Source: Protula sp. h YS-2021 (taxonomy: Eukaryota; Annelida; Polychaeta; Sabellida; Serpulidae). Taken from it: a DNA stretch of 64,000 nucleotides. This document shows, piece by piece, positions 9,964-19,974 of this stretch. Made by a program: the position numbers and the translations under genes. Every line of letters starts with the position of its first letter. The stretch's first letter is position 1. The stretch lies in assembly GCA_949752745.1 (NCBI GenBank), contig OX457024.1, forward strand, positions 54,004,510 to 54,068,509, written 5' to 3'. The notes under the pieces are model-generated. The model was not told the DNA's origin and ran no database searches. It saw only the letters and a program-made list of their open reading frames with translations.

Positions 9964-10596
9964 TTACTTTGCTTCACAGACTTTAAGTACTCCACACTTG
10001 CCGCAGAAGTTGTTTGGTTCACACAGCTTGCAATTATACTTGTGGCAGTGGCAATGATAATCCTCCACATATCCACAAGCACCACAATAGTCACAGGTAA
10101 GTCCAAGTTGATTTTGTACGTTCATGTTCTCCAACTGAACTTCAGCCAGTCTTTTCTTGGATAGCTTTGACACCTTCATCCGACCATCCTTTTGCAGCTT
10201 GATGATAGTTTTCTTGTCATGACATTCCTCACATGGTGATAGGACCGAGTTGATGTTGTCCATCTCCTGAAGCAGTGTCTCCCATTCACCATCATTCATG
10301 TTGATGTGATGTGTGTATTCTTTCCCTTCAAACTGTGATGTGCGCACTGACAAAACTGACATAACGCATATCCAAGTATGAAATGACTTCAAGCCACTTC
10401 GTTTGCGTTAAGTATAGTTTGAAGCCAATGTCGCGTAAATTTTTCAAGCTCTGGCACACAATCTTCCACAAAGATGGTGAATAAGCACACCATCTCTCTC
10501 TCCATGTGTGATGCGTAGAAATGGTCCATATTCTCCATGCTCCACAGTAATGGTTAAGTTGGCACTAATTTTAAAGCTGCTTGTCTTGTTCTTCAT
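9964..10596 (-). pseudogene. PC4-like plus Cys/His zinc-cluster protein, copy A, frameshifted
   Basis: Starts MKNKTSSFK at 10596. After about 35 codons a 2-base insertion (gagagagatgg against gagagatgg in B) shifts the frame. The rest is open from 10392 to 9964. The two halves contain strand-rich segments ending in MNDGEWETLLQEMD, which resembles the PC4 helix, and a C-terminal cluster with at least eight Cys and several His (CDYCGACGY, CHCHKYNCKLC, CGKCG) expected to bind zinc. It may act in DNA binding or transcription; this is inferred. Confidence 0.6.
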
Positions 10597-10624
10597 GGCT
10601 GCACAATTTACTGATGACTTCACT

Positions 10625-10803
10625 CCCTTTTATACCTAACTATCTGCTGAGTCAGTCCACTCCCTCCAACTGTCTGCTGAGAATTGACTTCACTCCACTC
10701 TGCTGAGTCAGTCCACTCCCTCCAACTGTCTGCTGAGAAATGACTTCACTTCAACTGTCTGCTGAGAAATGACTTCACTCCACTCTGCTGAGTCCACTCC
10801 TTT
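10625..10803 (-). promoter_or_regulatory. Minus-strand promoter region with ctgctgagtcag tandem repeats, copy A
   Basis: Read on the - strand, ggtataaaaggg at about 10625-10637 forms a TATA box about 35 bp before the PC4/zinc gene start. Upstream the sequence repeats units of tgctgagtcagtccactccctccaactgtc several times. A second TATA-like tccttttttatacc lies at 10799-10809, inside the end of the preceding gene. Copy B repeats the arrangement at 37490-37660. Confidence 0.5.
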
Positions 10804-11211
10804 TTATACCCAAATATCTGCTGAGTCAGCTCCCTCTTCAAAGAACTTGCAAACTTTTGAATTCACTTCAACTCGTCCATGGTTGAACCGAACAAGTTCT
10901 GATACTTTCGTCGTCAATGGAATGTCATCATCATAATGTAAAATGATTCCCGCAGCTACATCTAACATGAGTTCAACTGCCCAAATTGTATTCGCGTTGA
11001 TAAATGCTGAATCAATGTCGTAAGTTGATGGCAAATGTAGATCTTCACATTCATGTAGAAACGAGCGCATGAAACGATCTCTTGGAATGACCTTTCCAAC
11101 AGCTTCTCAATGCAGATGCAAATTCATCACTTGCAACAGCCAATCCGATTCAAAAGCAGGAAGCTTTGAAAATACATAGTCAGCATAATTCACTTTGAAG
11201 ACGTCGTCCAT
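10804..11211 (-). pseudogene. Accessory protein of unknown function, paralog 2, copy A, one internal stop
   Basis: From ATG 11211 (MDDVFKVNYADYVFSKL) to the stop at 10804 the span is exactly 136 codons with a single in-frame TGA at codon 35 (11107-11109). The downstream part, including DIDSAFINANT, remains open and has an internal ATG at 11070. Its framework matches paralog 1. The same TGA is found in copy B, so it predates their split, or it is tolerated by readthrough or by use of the internal start. Confidence 0.55.
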
Positions 11212-11361
11212 GGTCTCTGCACATCTGTGAAGAAGTAGTGTTAACATTGTGAAGTTTTCTCTCGTCACACTGCTTTATATCCATGTCTCACGAAATGTAC
11301 AGGTTAAACGCTTTATGGAATTCTTCTAACATATCCTCGCAGCTAATGACTGTACAACTCC

Positions 11362-12469
11362 TTACATGTAGGTTTTCATGAGATGTTTGTAAAATCGCGG
11401 AGTCATCTCATTGAAACCATCGAGAAAGGTTGTTGGTAAACCGTTTGTTAGAGATTGTGTCATGACAATCACTAAAAAGTTTCTTCGTTCGCGACTACCT
11501 ACTATCCATTTGAAGACCATTGGCAAGGTGAAATGTCCTTTTTCATAGAGGTAAGCCATCATATCATACACTTGAATACGTTCTTCAAGGTATTTGAAAC
11601 CTTGTAGTATAACCTTTGCACATTTAAAATCACGATTCTCATCAACACACTTTGGCACTAGTAGACATAAAGTCTTAAAATGTTCCTCATGAAGACTTTT
11701 AATAAGTTGAACGAAACATCGAGTCATGGCTTCGGAGAGCTTTGGCTCTGACGCTGGAACATGTTCTATGTTTCCTTTTAACATGTAGATGAGTTGAATA
11801 ACGGTATTCACTTCTTCCATTAGGTACGTGTACGTATGTTGGTTGAAAAAACCTTCTTCACATAAACACCATAAAATGTTGCAATCGATGAGAGGAAGCA
11901 CTGCTTGAAAGTTTCGTTTCAACCACGTCACATCTTCCTCAGTAAAAGGTATGGTCTTACTCGATTCAATTTTACATTTCAGATGGGTGTCTTCGTCATC
12001 GCTTGACATGTCCACTTCATCATCACTCACTTCATCATCACTCACTTCATATTCCTTATAATGCTTTAGATGTGCTTTTAACTTTGCACTCAGTTGTGAG
12101 TTGTTACCATTGACAAGTTTATTCGCGACCCAAAACGGGTAATCAGGTCCATCAGGATCTGGCATTCCTTCCTCCTGATATTCCTTGCTCCACTGTAGTC
12201 AACGCTTGCTCCATTTCAGCGGCATCTGACGGAGCATTTAACTCTTCCTCCTAAGGTATTCCTTGCTCCACTGCAGCGACATCTGACGGAGCATTTAATG
12301 CTTCCTCCTGAGGTATTCCTTGCTCCACTGCAGTGTCGTCTAAAGCTTCCTCCAAGGCTTTTTCAGCGTTTACCAGGAACGCATCAATATCCTCCCACGG
12401 TAATAATGTTTCATCAAACGTAACTGTTTCCAACAGGTCATCCATGTCTGTGTTGTCCATGTTGTCCAT
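11362..12469 (-). pseudogene. Acidic repeat protein with two CARD-like domains, copy A, broken N-terminal part
   Basis: N-terminal part (12251-12469): acidic and containing two copies of the nine-residue unit VEQGIPQEE before a stop at 12251-12253 (CAG to TAG). The C-terminal part is open from 12165 to 11362, 267 residues. It has SDDE-rich linkers and then two regions of about 85 residues, each with the leucine spacing and closing helices of a CARD: LKRNFQAVLPLID...LCEEGFFNQ, and ILQGFKYLEERI...LYEKGHFTLP. CARDs mediate assembly of apoptotic and inflammatory signalling complexes. The assignment is from pattern only. The gene sits immediately inside the right TIR, whose inward promoter would drive it. 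Confidence 0.5.
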
Positions 12470-12496
12470 GTTCCTCCTAAGGTATTCCTTGCTCCA

Positions 12497-12992
12497 CTTA
12501 CCGATATGACTGTCACTGTTGTTGCTGGGTGCTCATCCCTTACATACAACTCTGATGCCAGACTGCTGCCTGGGGGGGGGGGGGTCCACACTTTTTACCA
12601 TAGGGTCTGTCCCGACTGCCGCCTGAGGGGGGTGGGGGAGGGTCCCGACTGCCGGCTGGGGGGGTCCACACTTTTTACCATAGGGTCTGTCCCGACTGCC
12701 GCCTGGGGGGGGGGGGGGGTCCCGACTGCCGGCGAGGGGGGGGGGGGTCCTGACTGCCGGCTAGGGGGGTCTACACTTTTTACCATAGGGTCTGTCCCGA
12801 CTGCCGGCTACGGGGGAGGTCCTCACTTTGGCTATGTTACCATGGCTAGGCTTGGCTATGCTTCGTTTCCATGACTACACCACTGCGTTGCCATCACAAC
12901 ACTTCGTTACCATGACTACGCCTATGACGTCACTTCCGATCCAGACAGTATGACGTCACTTCCTGCAGTGATTCTCTTGTTTTCATACTACT
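12497..12992. repeat. Right terminal inverted repeat, copy A
   Basis: The end ctcttgttttcatactact matches the reverse complement of the copy B left end. Inside it are the conserved ccatgactac...cttcgttgccatcacaacacttcg block, then G-run minisatellite units (12573-12815), then the leader block ending cggtaagtgg on the - strand. The TATA box of copy B (tatataaggg) reads catacaac here on the + strand and is damaged. Confidence 0.85.
12573..12815. repeat. G-run minisatellite inside the TIR, copy A
   Basis: Alternating units of cactttttaccatagggtctgtcccgactgccg and cccgactgccggc separated by runs of 7-13 G. The same units fill the TIRs of copy B. G-runs of this density on one strand could form quadruplexes. 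Confidence 0.85.
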
Positions 12993-14959
12993 TGAAATTG
13001 ACCGAAAGTTGTCAAAAACACGACTTTATTTTCTTATGTAAACTGGTTTGCACGGAGACAAGATTTTGTCCACACGAATTCTCCAAAAGTATTCGATCCA
13101 GCGTTCTGAAATGTTATGAAGTGAAAATATATATATTGTAGATGTGCAACGTCGTCTTATTTTTTAAATCTAAAAAAATTGTTAGACAATGTAGGGTTTT
13201 CAATTTCATTGAATTTACCACCATCCAATGAAATGTGCTACCCGGGGGATCCTGCCTCACTGAGCCTCTAGTTTTTTTATTGTTTTTTTTAAATAAATAA
13301 ACCAGACCTTATCGATTTGGGCCAATGCCAGATAATAAACAAAGCTATATATGAACTACGAGTGGTATTTTTTACATGTTAGTTTGATCAGGTATCGCCT
13401 TTGGCAAACGAGAAAAAAAATCCTCCTGCATTAGACGACACCCTTGCACCCGGGGTCAAGTATAAATAGACCGTTGTCGCCAACGAGAAGCGAAAATTAC
13501 ACTTAGACGCCAAATTACGACTCTAAAGACTTAAAAATTCAGAATTCTTAAAAGATGTTTTGCTAAAAGTAATATCACCTTGCAAGCTGAATCAACAATC
13601 TACATAACAAAACTCTTGAATGCTATATCCAAGTAAACATTGCGACGTCCATTTAAGGTGGATTCGGGGCCGACCAAACCGCAACAATAAATGTGGTTGT
13701 AATTCGACTGTGGTTGGTCGCAGCCATACAGCAACGTCTTATCGACGTCTTTGAGACAATGTTGAATAGACGTGGATAAACAACACTGTGCAGGCGTTGC
13801 TTTTGGTAACAAAAAATCCACTTGCTTCTTTCTCACTTCCACGTCTTTGGTGCAAAGCTGAATAAACTTCGGAACCTTTGATTTTTGTACACGTCGAAAA
13901 GTCGACGTAGTAAAGACGTCGGATCACGACCTTATCGTGTTATCGCTCACCTGAAATGTAAGTCATGACACTTCGCTTTGTAAATTGACCAGCATGAGGA
14001 CGTAAAATATGGGAAAAATTTTCCTGTCTACTTGTGAAAATATTTATAAAAATTCACTACATACATATCCTGTTTTAGCGGAGGAGCCAAGGGTACTTTG
14101 GAGCGTTGACCACTACACCTTATCACTGTCACTATCTAGACGGTGATTCTGATTAATATTTCCGCTTCATCTATAACGTTACGTCTAAACAACGTTTGTA
14201 GATAGACGTTGTACACTTGGTGAGCTGTAAAAAAATCCCCCCCCCCTGCCATTTTGTCAACTGTGGAAAAGATCCCCGCTCAGATTTTTGCTCCATGGAC
14301 TTCCATAATCAACCAAAATTCAACGTTGTTTGAACGTCAAACTGTTTGCTGTGATTAATAACTTATATTGTAACGTTATGGGCATTAATGTGTTGTCATA
14401 TCGCAACCGCAACAATCTTGTAACGAATGGGCGGTTTACTCTTCGTGCATAGAAAGCAAGATTTTTTTAAAATGAGTTGCTTTTGGGCAGTTAAATTTTA
14501 ATCTGAAAATGGAAACTAACAAAAAATAAAGAATTGAGAGCTTCCCATTTAGAAATAAATTTGTAATCTCATTTGAAAAATGGGTGCAAAAAATAGTAAT
14601 AATAAAACATGAGTAAAAGAGAGATAGTTTTTCAGTCAGTTACGTGTGAATACAACTGATACCAAATGTTATGGCATTCTAACGTGGGGAACGACATTTC
14701 TGGACGTTGGTAAATATGGACGCTGTTGGTTTAAATGATAGAAAAATCTCATTATAGCTCAACGGAAGTGACGTCACCATGTGCCACTATTATCACTCAC
14801 TTCATAGCTTCTGGTTATGGTTATCGGCACTTCAGGTTGTCGTTATCAGCACCTAAAGTTGTCCTGTCTGCCTTATATACCATATAGTTGGAGTGTGTGT
14901 GTGTGTGTGGGGGGGGGGGGGGGTTGGGTGGGAGGGCGTCACCAGTTAAAAAACTGCTT

Positions 14960-15190
14960 GGGAAGCACGGAACTGAAATGCTCTTTTGGAACTTTTCTTC
15001 GCTTTATGACGAAACTCTATGAAGAAAACTATGACGAAACTCTATGACGTTTTTAGAGCGCACGCACATTGTCATAACGACGAAAAAACTGCTTGCGAAG
15101 CACAAAACGGAAATTTTCTTTTCAAATGGTTCGTCGCTCTATGACGAAAACTCCATGACGAAACGCTATGACGTTCTTGTGAGCCGGCGC
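14960..15190 (+). repeat. Two-unit direct repeat (about 120 bp)
   Basis: The block aaaactgcttgggaagcac...ctctatgacg, about 110 bp, is followed by a second diverged version beginning aaaaactgcttgcgaagcac. Both end with tatgacgttt or tatgacgttc and an agcg/agcc-type tail. Confidence 0.6.
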
Positions 15191-15619
15191 CCATTGTGAC
15201 GAAACAAACTACTCGACTGAGTCAGCAAATATTACTTGTTGACTTGATATGCAGAGTCAGCACAAATTATCACTTTAGCAAACTGGCAGTGCGAATAAGG
15301 CCGATAACCACAACTCCAAGTGCCAATAACCGGAAGTACCAATAACCAAAACCGGAAGTTATGACGCAAGAGTGAGCGTCCCAGTATGTTGAAGTTATGT
15401 TCGTATGAAATTTTGATAAATGACGTCATCAGAAAAAACTGCAGGGACTATGAAGGCTATGTTGGAACGCACTTGCTAAAAGAACAATCAGGAAAAGGGA
15501 AGAATGATGAAAAGGTAACAGAAAAACTAGAAAGAAATTCCTATTATTCGCCTCTATTTTATGCACTCCGTTGTGCCTTTTTTTCGTTCTTTTTTTTTTA
15601 GATTTAATGTCGAGTCTAG

Positions 15620-15755
15620 GCCCACCCCCCGACCGAAATCCCGACCGGTTTTGGGTCGGGGAGGGGGGGGTTAGGCCGCCGGGGGGTTTTAGTCGGGGGG
15701 GGGGTTGACAGGGGGGTTAGAGCCGGTGGGTTTCGGCCGGGGGGGGGGGGGGGGT
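15620..15755. repeat. G-rich low-complexity block
   Basis: Imperfect ggtttcggccgggggggg and gggttaggccgcc units with runs of up to 15 G. Proline/glycine-type open frames here are artefacts of the repeat. Confidence 0.7.
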
Positions 15756-16295
15756 TCGGCCTGTTCCCAAAATGTCCACTGATATTGTCCAGAGCTAGTA
15801 AATCAAGTATCAAAAGGCTTATAGGGTCACCATACAGTATCAGTAGCATTTTAAAAACCGGTAGCTTAACATTTTTTAAAGGCCTAAAGAATCCAGTTTA
15901 ACTGTAGGAGAAACATTTTGAAAACTGGCTGATAAAAATATTCAATATTGGAGCCATTTGAGGGCCATCTAGGGAACATTCGCACCAAATTTGAAGGGAA
16001 TCACGTTAAAATTGTAGGAGAAGAAGGATTTTTAAGATTTACTGACAAAAACAAGAAAAAAACATTGGCTGATAAAAACATCAAAAACATTAAACCTTGC
16101 CACTGGCGCATTTTTTGGGACATTGCCAAACAAAACTTTTTTAGAGAGTTTTCAGAAAAAAAGAAATCTTGTCAAAACTGTAAAGATAGAAGCACTATGA
16201 AAACTGAACAACAAAAAAATTTAAAAAAGGCGCCATTTGGCTAATGTTTTGGCGAATCACCAAAAAGTAAATTTTGAAGAGTGTCACCCAGGGTA

Positions 16296-17490
16296 CAGTA
16301 AAACCTGGTTAATCCGGACAACGTTGGGACTGGCAAGTTTTGTCCGGATTTTCCAGGTGTCCGGATTACTCATGGTCAACTATAATGGCCTGACTTTCTC
16401 GATAAATAAAACAACCACTGTCTATTCGTACCACTTGCATTCATTTTCGTTCACTAGCTATAAATTACAATTTCACACTCATATTGAGCATATTATTTCC
16501 TGGTGAAGTATTGAGTGATAGAGATTTGCTTCTTTGCTGAATCTGAATTTATTTGATCAAAATTGTCCATCCCTAAGAACAGTAATTCAGTCATATGTGG
16601 GGGGTGGGGGTGCCCTTGAAATTGGAATACTTTATCTATCAGTTCTTCGAGGTGAGATCGGTCCTGTCGAGTTGACACTAGTCTTGACTCCATTGCGCTG
16701 TCACATTCTTCCTCATCGGAATCGATGTTTGACCTTTCACTTGAGCAAGAGTTCTATCGCAAATCCTCAAGGAGACCTTCCTCCCAATCGTGGGCCAAAC
16801 TTTCAGCTGCTGAACAACTGAATCGATCATCGCGTATTCCCGAGAGGTTAAGGAGTCAAAGTCACCAGACAAGTTATCCACAAGAGGGAAAAGCTCTTCA
16901 CAGTTATCCTCGGCAAACTCGATGCATTCGGAAGCACATCCGAATCCACATTTCTGGAAACACTTGGTCACAGTTTCTTTTGCAATGTTCTTTACTGATC
17001 CACTAATCCAATAATACGCATCAATTATGGTAATCCCTTTGGTTATGGTCTGCATGGTCACATCAGTTTCCTCTAACAGCTGAAGGATGTGTAACAGTAC
17101 TCGCTTTCTATAAAGCAACTTCATAGCTTGAATCACTCCTTGATCCATTGGCTGGAGATGACCTGCGGTATTGGCAGGAAAAAACACCAATTTGATATTG
17201 GTTAAATCGACAGCTTTTGGATGCGATGGGGCATTGTCCATAAACAACAAAATGTTTCTCTTCTGGCTGCGCATTTTCGTATCCAGATTTTTAACCAATC
17301 TAGGAATAACTCACTTGTCACCCAAGCCTTCCTGTTGAATTTCCATGTGACAGGAGGAGAGTTTGGATCAAGATTTCGGAAAGCCCGAGATTTTCTAATT
17401 GTTCCAATAACGAGTGGCTTTTCAAATTCACCATCCATATTTGCGCATAATAGGACAGTCAGCCGATCTATCGATAGATATATACTCAAA
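16296..17490 (-). mobile_element. Tigger/pogo-type Tc1-mariner transposon remnant
   Basis: The end cagtaaaacctggttaatccggaca at 16296, preceded by TA, is the typical pogo/Tigger terminal sequence, and a second ccggattttccaggtgtccggatta copy follows. The transposase reads on the - strand. The upstream end is not found before the sequence becomes AT-rich near 17490, so the element is truncated at its 5' side. Confidence 0.85.
16678..17489 (-). pseudogene. Tigger-type DDE transposase fragment
   Basis: Two overlapping frames: 17202-17489 (RLTVLLCANMDGEFEKPLVIG, about residues 9-29) and 16678-17298 (ILLFMDNAPSHP, then FFPANTAGHLQPMDQGV). The second holds the second Asp (MDNAPSH) and the third catalytic acidic residue region (QPMDQG) of the DDE_1 family. 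The frame changes around 17290 (deletion near WLKIWIRKC), and the N-terminal DNA-binding domains are absent. The element is not functional. Confidence 0.88.
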
Positions 17491-17817
17491 TAAGTGTAGA
17501 ATCAGATGTAGAATAAGGCGTAAATTTATTTAATTTGCAATTGCAATATTTAATTTTGCAATTTTGTCCAGCTTTCTGAAATATAAATTCAAAAAATTTT
17601 GATGTATAATTACGAAATATGTTTCCACTTTTTATTCAAGGAAGTATGTGAACAAACGTCAATTATTGCAGGATGTTTGTAGTTATTTCTATATTCTTTC
17701 TTTAAAGGAAATTCTTCTAAAGACTCGTAAGTCGTTTAATCTCGAACAAAATATATTGCCACAAAACGAGCAACGCTAACTTGTATAGGACTTTCAATGC
17801 AGTGAATTGAAATGCTC

Positions 17818-18453
17818 AGCTGATCTCGCAGTAGTTAGCCGCTTCTTCAAGCTAGTCTTGCTTATTTCCAGGGCATGGGAAGAACGGTAATCTTGGATAA
17901 CCAGTTAGACACACTAGAGGCCCTCATGCCTTCATTTAGGGGCCCGGTAATAAAATATTTATTAACGGGCCTGTATCCCAGGTATTTCATTATTTTGTTT
18001 GGCGATTTTACCTAATGAAATACCTATGATACAGGCCCGTTAATACCTGGGATACCGGCCCGTTAATAAATATTTTATTACCGGGCCCCTGAATGAAGGC
18101 ATGAGGGCCTCTAGTGTGTCTAAATAATGAAATACCTGGGATACAGGACCGTTAATAAATATTTTATTACCGGGCCCCTGAATGAAGGCATGAGGGCCTC
18201 TAGTGTGTCTAACTGGTTATCCAAGATGACCGTTCTTCCCATGCCCTGGAAAGAAGCAAGACTAGCTTGAAGACTAGCTGATCTCGCAGTAGTTAGCGGC
18301 TTCTTCAAGCTAGTCTTGCTTATTTCCAGGGCATGGGAAGAACGGTCATCTTTGATAACCAGTTAGACACACTAGAGGCCCTCATGCCTTCATTCAGGGG
18401 CCCGGTAATAAAATATTTATTAACGGGCCTGTATCCCAGGTATTTCATTATTA
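17818..18453. repeat. Palindromic repeat cluster (foldback/MITE-like)
   Basis: A block of about 175 bp (gcttcttcaagctagtcttg...gtatttcattatt) occurs forward at 17828-17993, partly reversed at 18015-18120, reversed again at 18125-18277, and forward at 18277-18453. The units contain ggcccggtaataaaatatttattaacgggcc, itself a near-perfect palindrome. No coding sequence is present. Confidence 0.85.
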
Positions 18454-18742
18454 AACGTTAATATGTTGTTTTACAAACATTGTAAGTGTTTGTGTTCATT
18501 CGCATTGCATTGTGATGACCTTATAGCGTTTTTCCAATAAACGCACCTTTCTTCCGCCATCCTGGATAATTTTGTTCCCAGGCGCATATATAGGCCGTAT
18601 TTTCGCTAGCATGCTCTACAAAGGATATACTACACGACTGCTGTTGAACACTTCAAATCGACTCCTTTTTAATACAAACCTTCACCGCCTCTAACCTGTA
18701 CACCAAAAGGACCGCATACGCCCATTATGGCCTGGTATAATC
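18454..18742. other. Unassigned spacer
   Basis: No coding region or repeat recognised. gcatatatagg at 18591-18601 looks like a core promoter fragment, but no gene follows it. Confidence 0.4.
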
Positions 18743-18745
18743 TAC

Positions 18746-18858
<113 letters not shown>

Positions 18859-19360
18859 CCATACATAAATGTAATATATATATATGAGTGGTTTAATGTT
18901 AGCAAAAAGGCCGGACTGAAAATTATTTGGCAATTATATATCGTGAGCAATTTTACACAAATGGACAATATCTCATTGTTTGTAAAAAAAAAAACGGATA
19001 AAAGTTTTGGCTTATATCACAAATAGAAACAATCCTCATTCCAGTCAAATTTCAAATCGATTCTACGATATGTACGATAAAAAGCATTTTCTTGTTTTGT
19101 GAAATATGGGCGCTTTAGTTTAATATTTGAGAAAAATCGCCAAACAAAATAACATCCTGGTGCAGGATATCCTGGTGCATATTACTGTAAATTTCAAAAG
19201 GGATCAGACCCGATTTGTATGAAAAGCAATGTTGTGCACGTTTTCTTCTTTACGGGATGGTTGAAAGAGTCAGTGGGCGATAACTCCATGATAGGTGGTA
19301 TGACCCATTGCATTCGCTTAGCTAATGCAACTGGATTTAAACTCAATCCCCTGATTTCCA

Positions 19361-19430
19361 CTCCTGGCTGGAATCGAAACAGGGACCTTAGGATTACAAG
19401 ACCAAGATCTGACCAAATGAGCTAAATGTG
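19361..19430 (-). ncRNA. tRNA-Thr-like relic (pseudo-tRNA or SINE head)
   Basis: Read on the - strand, tagctcatttggtcaga is a good A box, cttgtaatcctaa has the anticodon loop TTGTAAT (anticodon TGT, Thr), and ggtccctgtttcgattcc is a B box with a one-base change. The acceptor arms do not pair, so it is not a working tRNA gene. A tRNA-derived SINE or a tRNA pseudogene is likely. Confidence 0.6.
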
Positions 19431-19844
19431 TTTTCTTAAAATTTATGGTCCAGTTTCCCCCATAAAATTCACGCTGGCTAAACTGTCTCCCGAAAATCAT
19501 TTTTGTCAAATATAGGAGCAAGCCGACCTGAATGTAAGACATTCTTGTGTTTTTTTTCTGAAATTTGGCTCTTTTGTGTAAATAATTCGGCCAATTTTTA
19601 TCAAATCGTCAGACAAAATAAACATTAGATGGAGAAATTCCTTTTTAGAGTTTTTTCCCCAAAAAATAACACTCCACAGCTTATTACATTAACACACGAC
19701 AACCTCACCTAGCAGTCATTCCCAGACGCAGACACACAGTTAACAGTTCTCTATGGATGTTGCAGCATTCGAATGCATTATTTTACTTCTTACATATTAT
19801 TTACTTTAACTTGAGTTGTTCTTTAAGGATGCACGACAAGTGCC

Positions 19845-19968
19845 ACCCGGAAAACCGCGACCCGAACAAGTGCCACCCGGACAAGTGCCAGCCTGGAAAA
19901 GTGCTCACGGCGGACAAGTGCCACCCGGAAAACTGCCACTCGGACAGCTGCCACACAGAAAACCGTTG
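19845..19968 (+). repeat. Minisatellite of gacaagtgccacccgg units
   Basis: Imperfect 15-16 bp units (acaagtgccacccgga, aaactgccactcgga). The frame across it reads as Lys-Cys-His-Pro repeats. No conserved gene context. Confidence 0.65.
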
Positions 19969-19974
19969 TTTAAT

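Larger units (their letters stand above)
1..12992 (+). mobile_element. Polinton/Maverick (adintovirus-like) element, copy A, right part
   Basis: This is the right-hand portion of a large virus-like DNA transposon. It enters the window inside the DNA polymerase gene and ends at ...tttcatactact, the same terminus as copy B. In order it carries polymerase, four PC4-like genes, protease, capsid genes, packaging ATPase, chromodomain integrase and an accessory block. Polintons are known for this combination of polymerase, rve integrase, adenain-like protease, HerA/FtsK ATPase and jelly-roll capsid proteins. Most genes here carry frameshifts or stops, so the copy is decayed. The flanking six bases after the end (tgaaat) would be its target duplication, but the left flank is not in the window. 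Confidence 0.9.
12993..16295. other. Spacer between copies A and B, part 1: no gene seen
   Basis: No credible coding region. Open frames are short and lack recognisable composition. There are many acgtc/gacgt-containing stretches at 13600-14230, a (TG)n plus G-run at 14890-14935, a duplicated segment at 14960-15190 and a G/C-run block at 15600-15760. The part 15880-16290 contains gcgaatcaccaaaaagtaa, a motif that recurs at 51300-51860, so it belongs to a dispersed noncoding repeat. Confidence 0.5.

Noticed and set aside
10640..10800. A CRISPR-like array (repeated ctgctgagtcag units)
   Set aside because: Units and spacers are irregular and related to each other, the DNA is animal-type, and the repeats lie in a promoter region.
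12506..12874. Open frames of 60-120 residues in the TIR minisatellites
   Set aside because: Low-complexity Gly/Pro repeats from G-runs; the same occurs at 23000-23515 and 48160-48342.
13600..13927. Short - strand frames at 13600-13927
   Set aside because: No motif, no partner and no recognisable composition; the region is rich in acgtc repeats.
19361..19430. A functional tRNA-Thr gene
   Set aside because: The A and B boxes and the anticodon loop are good, but the acceptor stem does not pair and the B box has a substitution.
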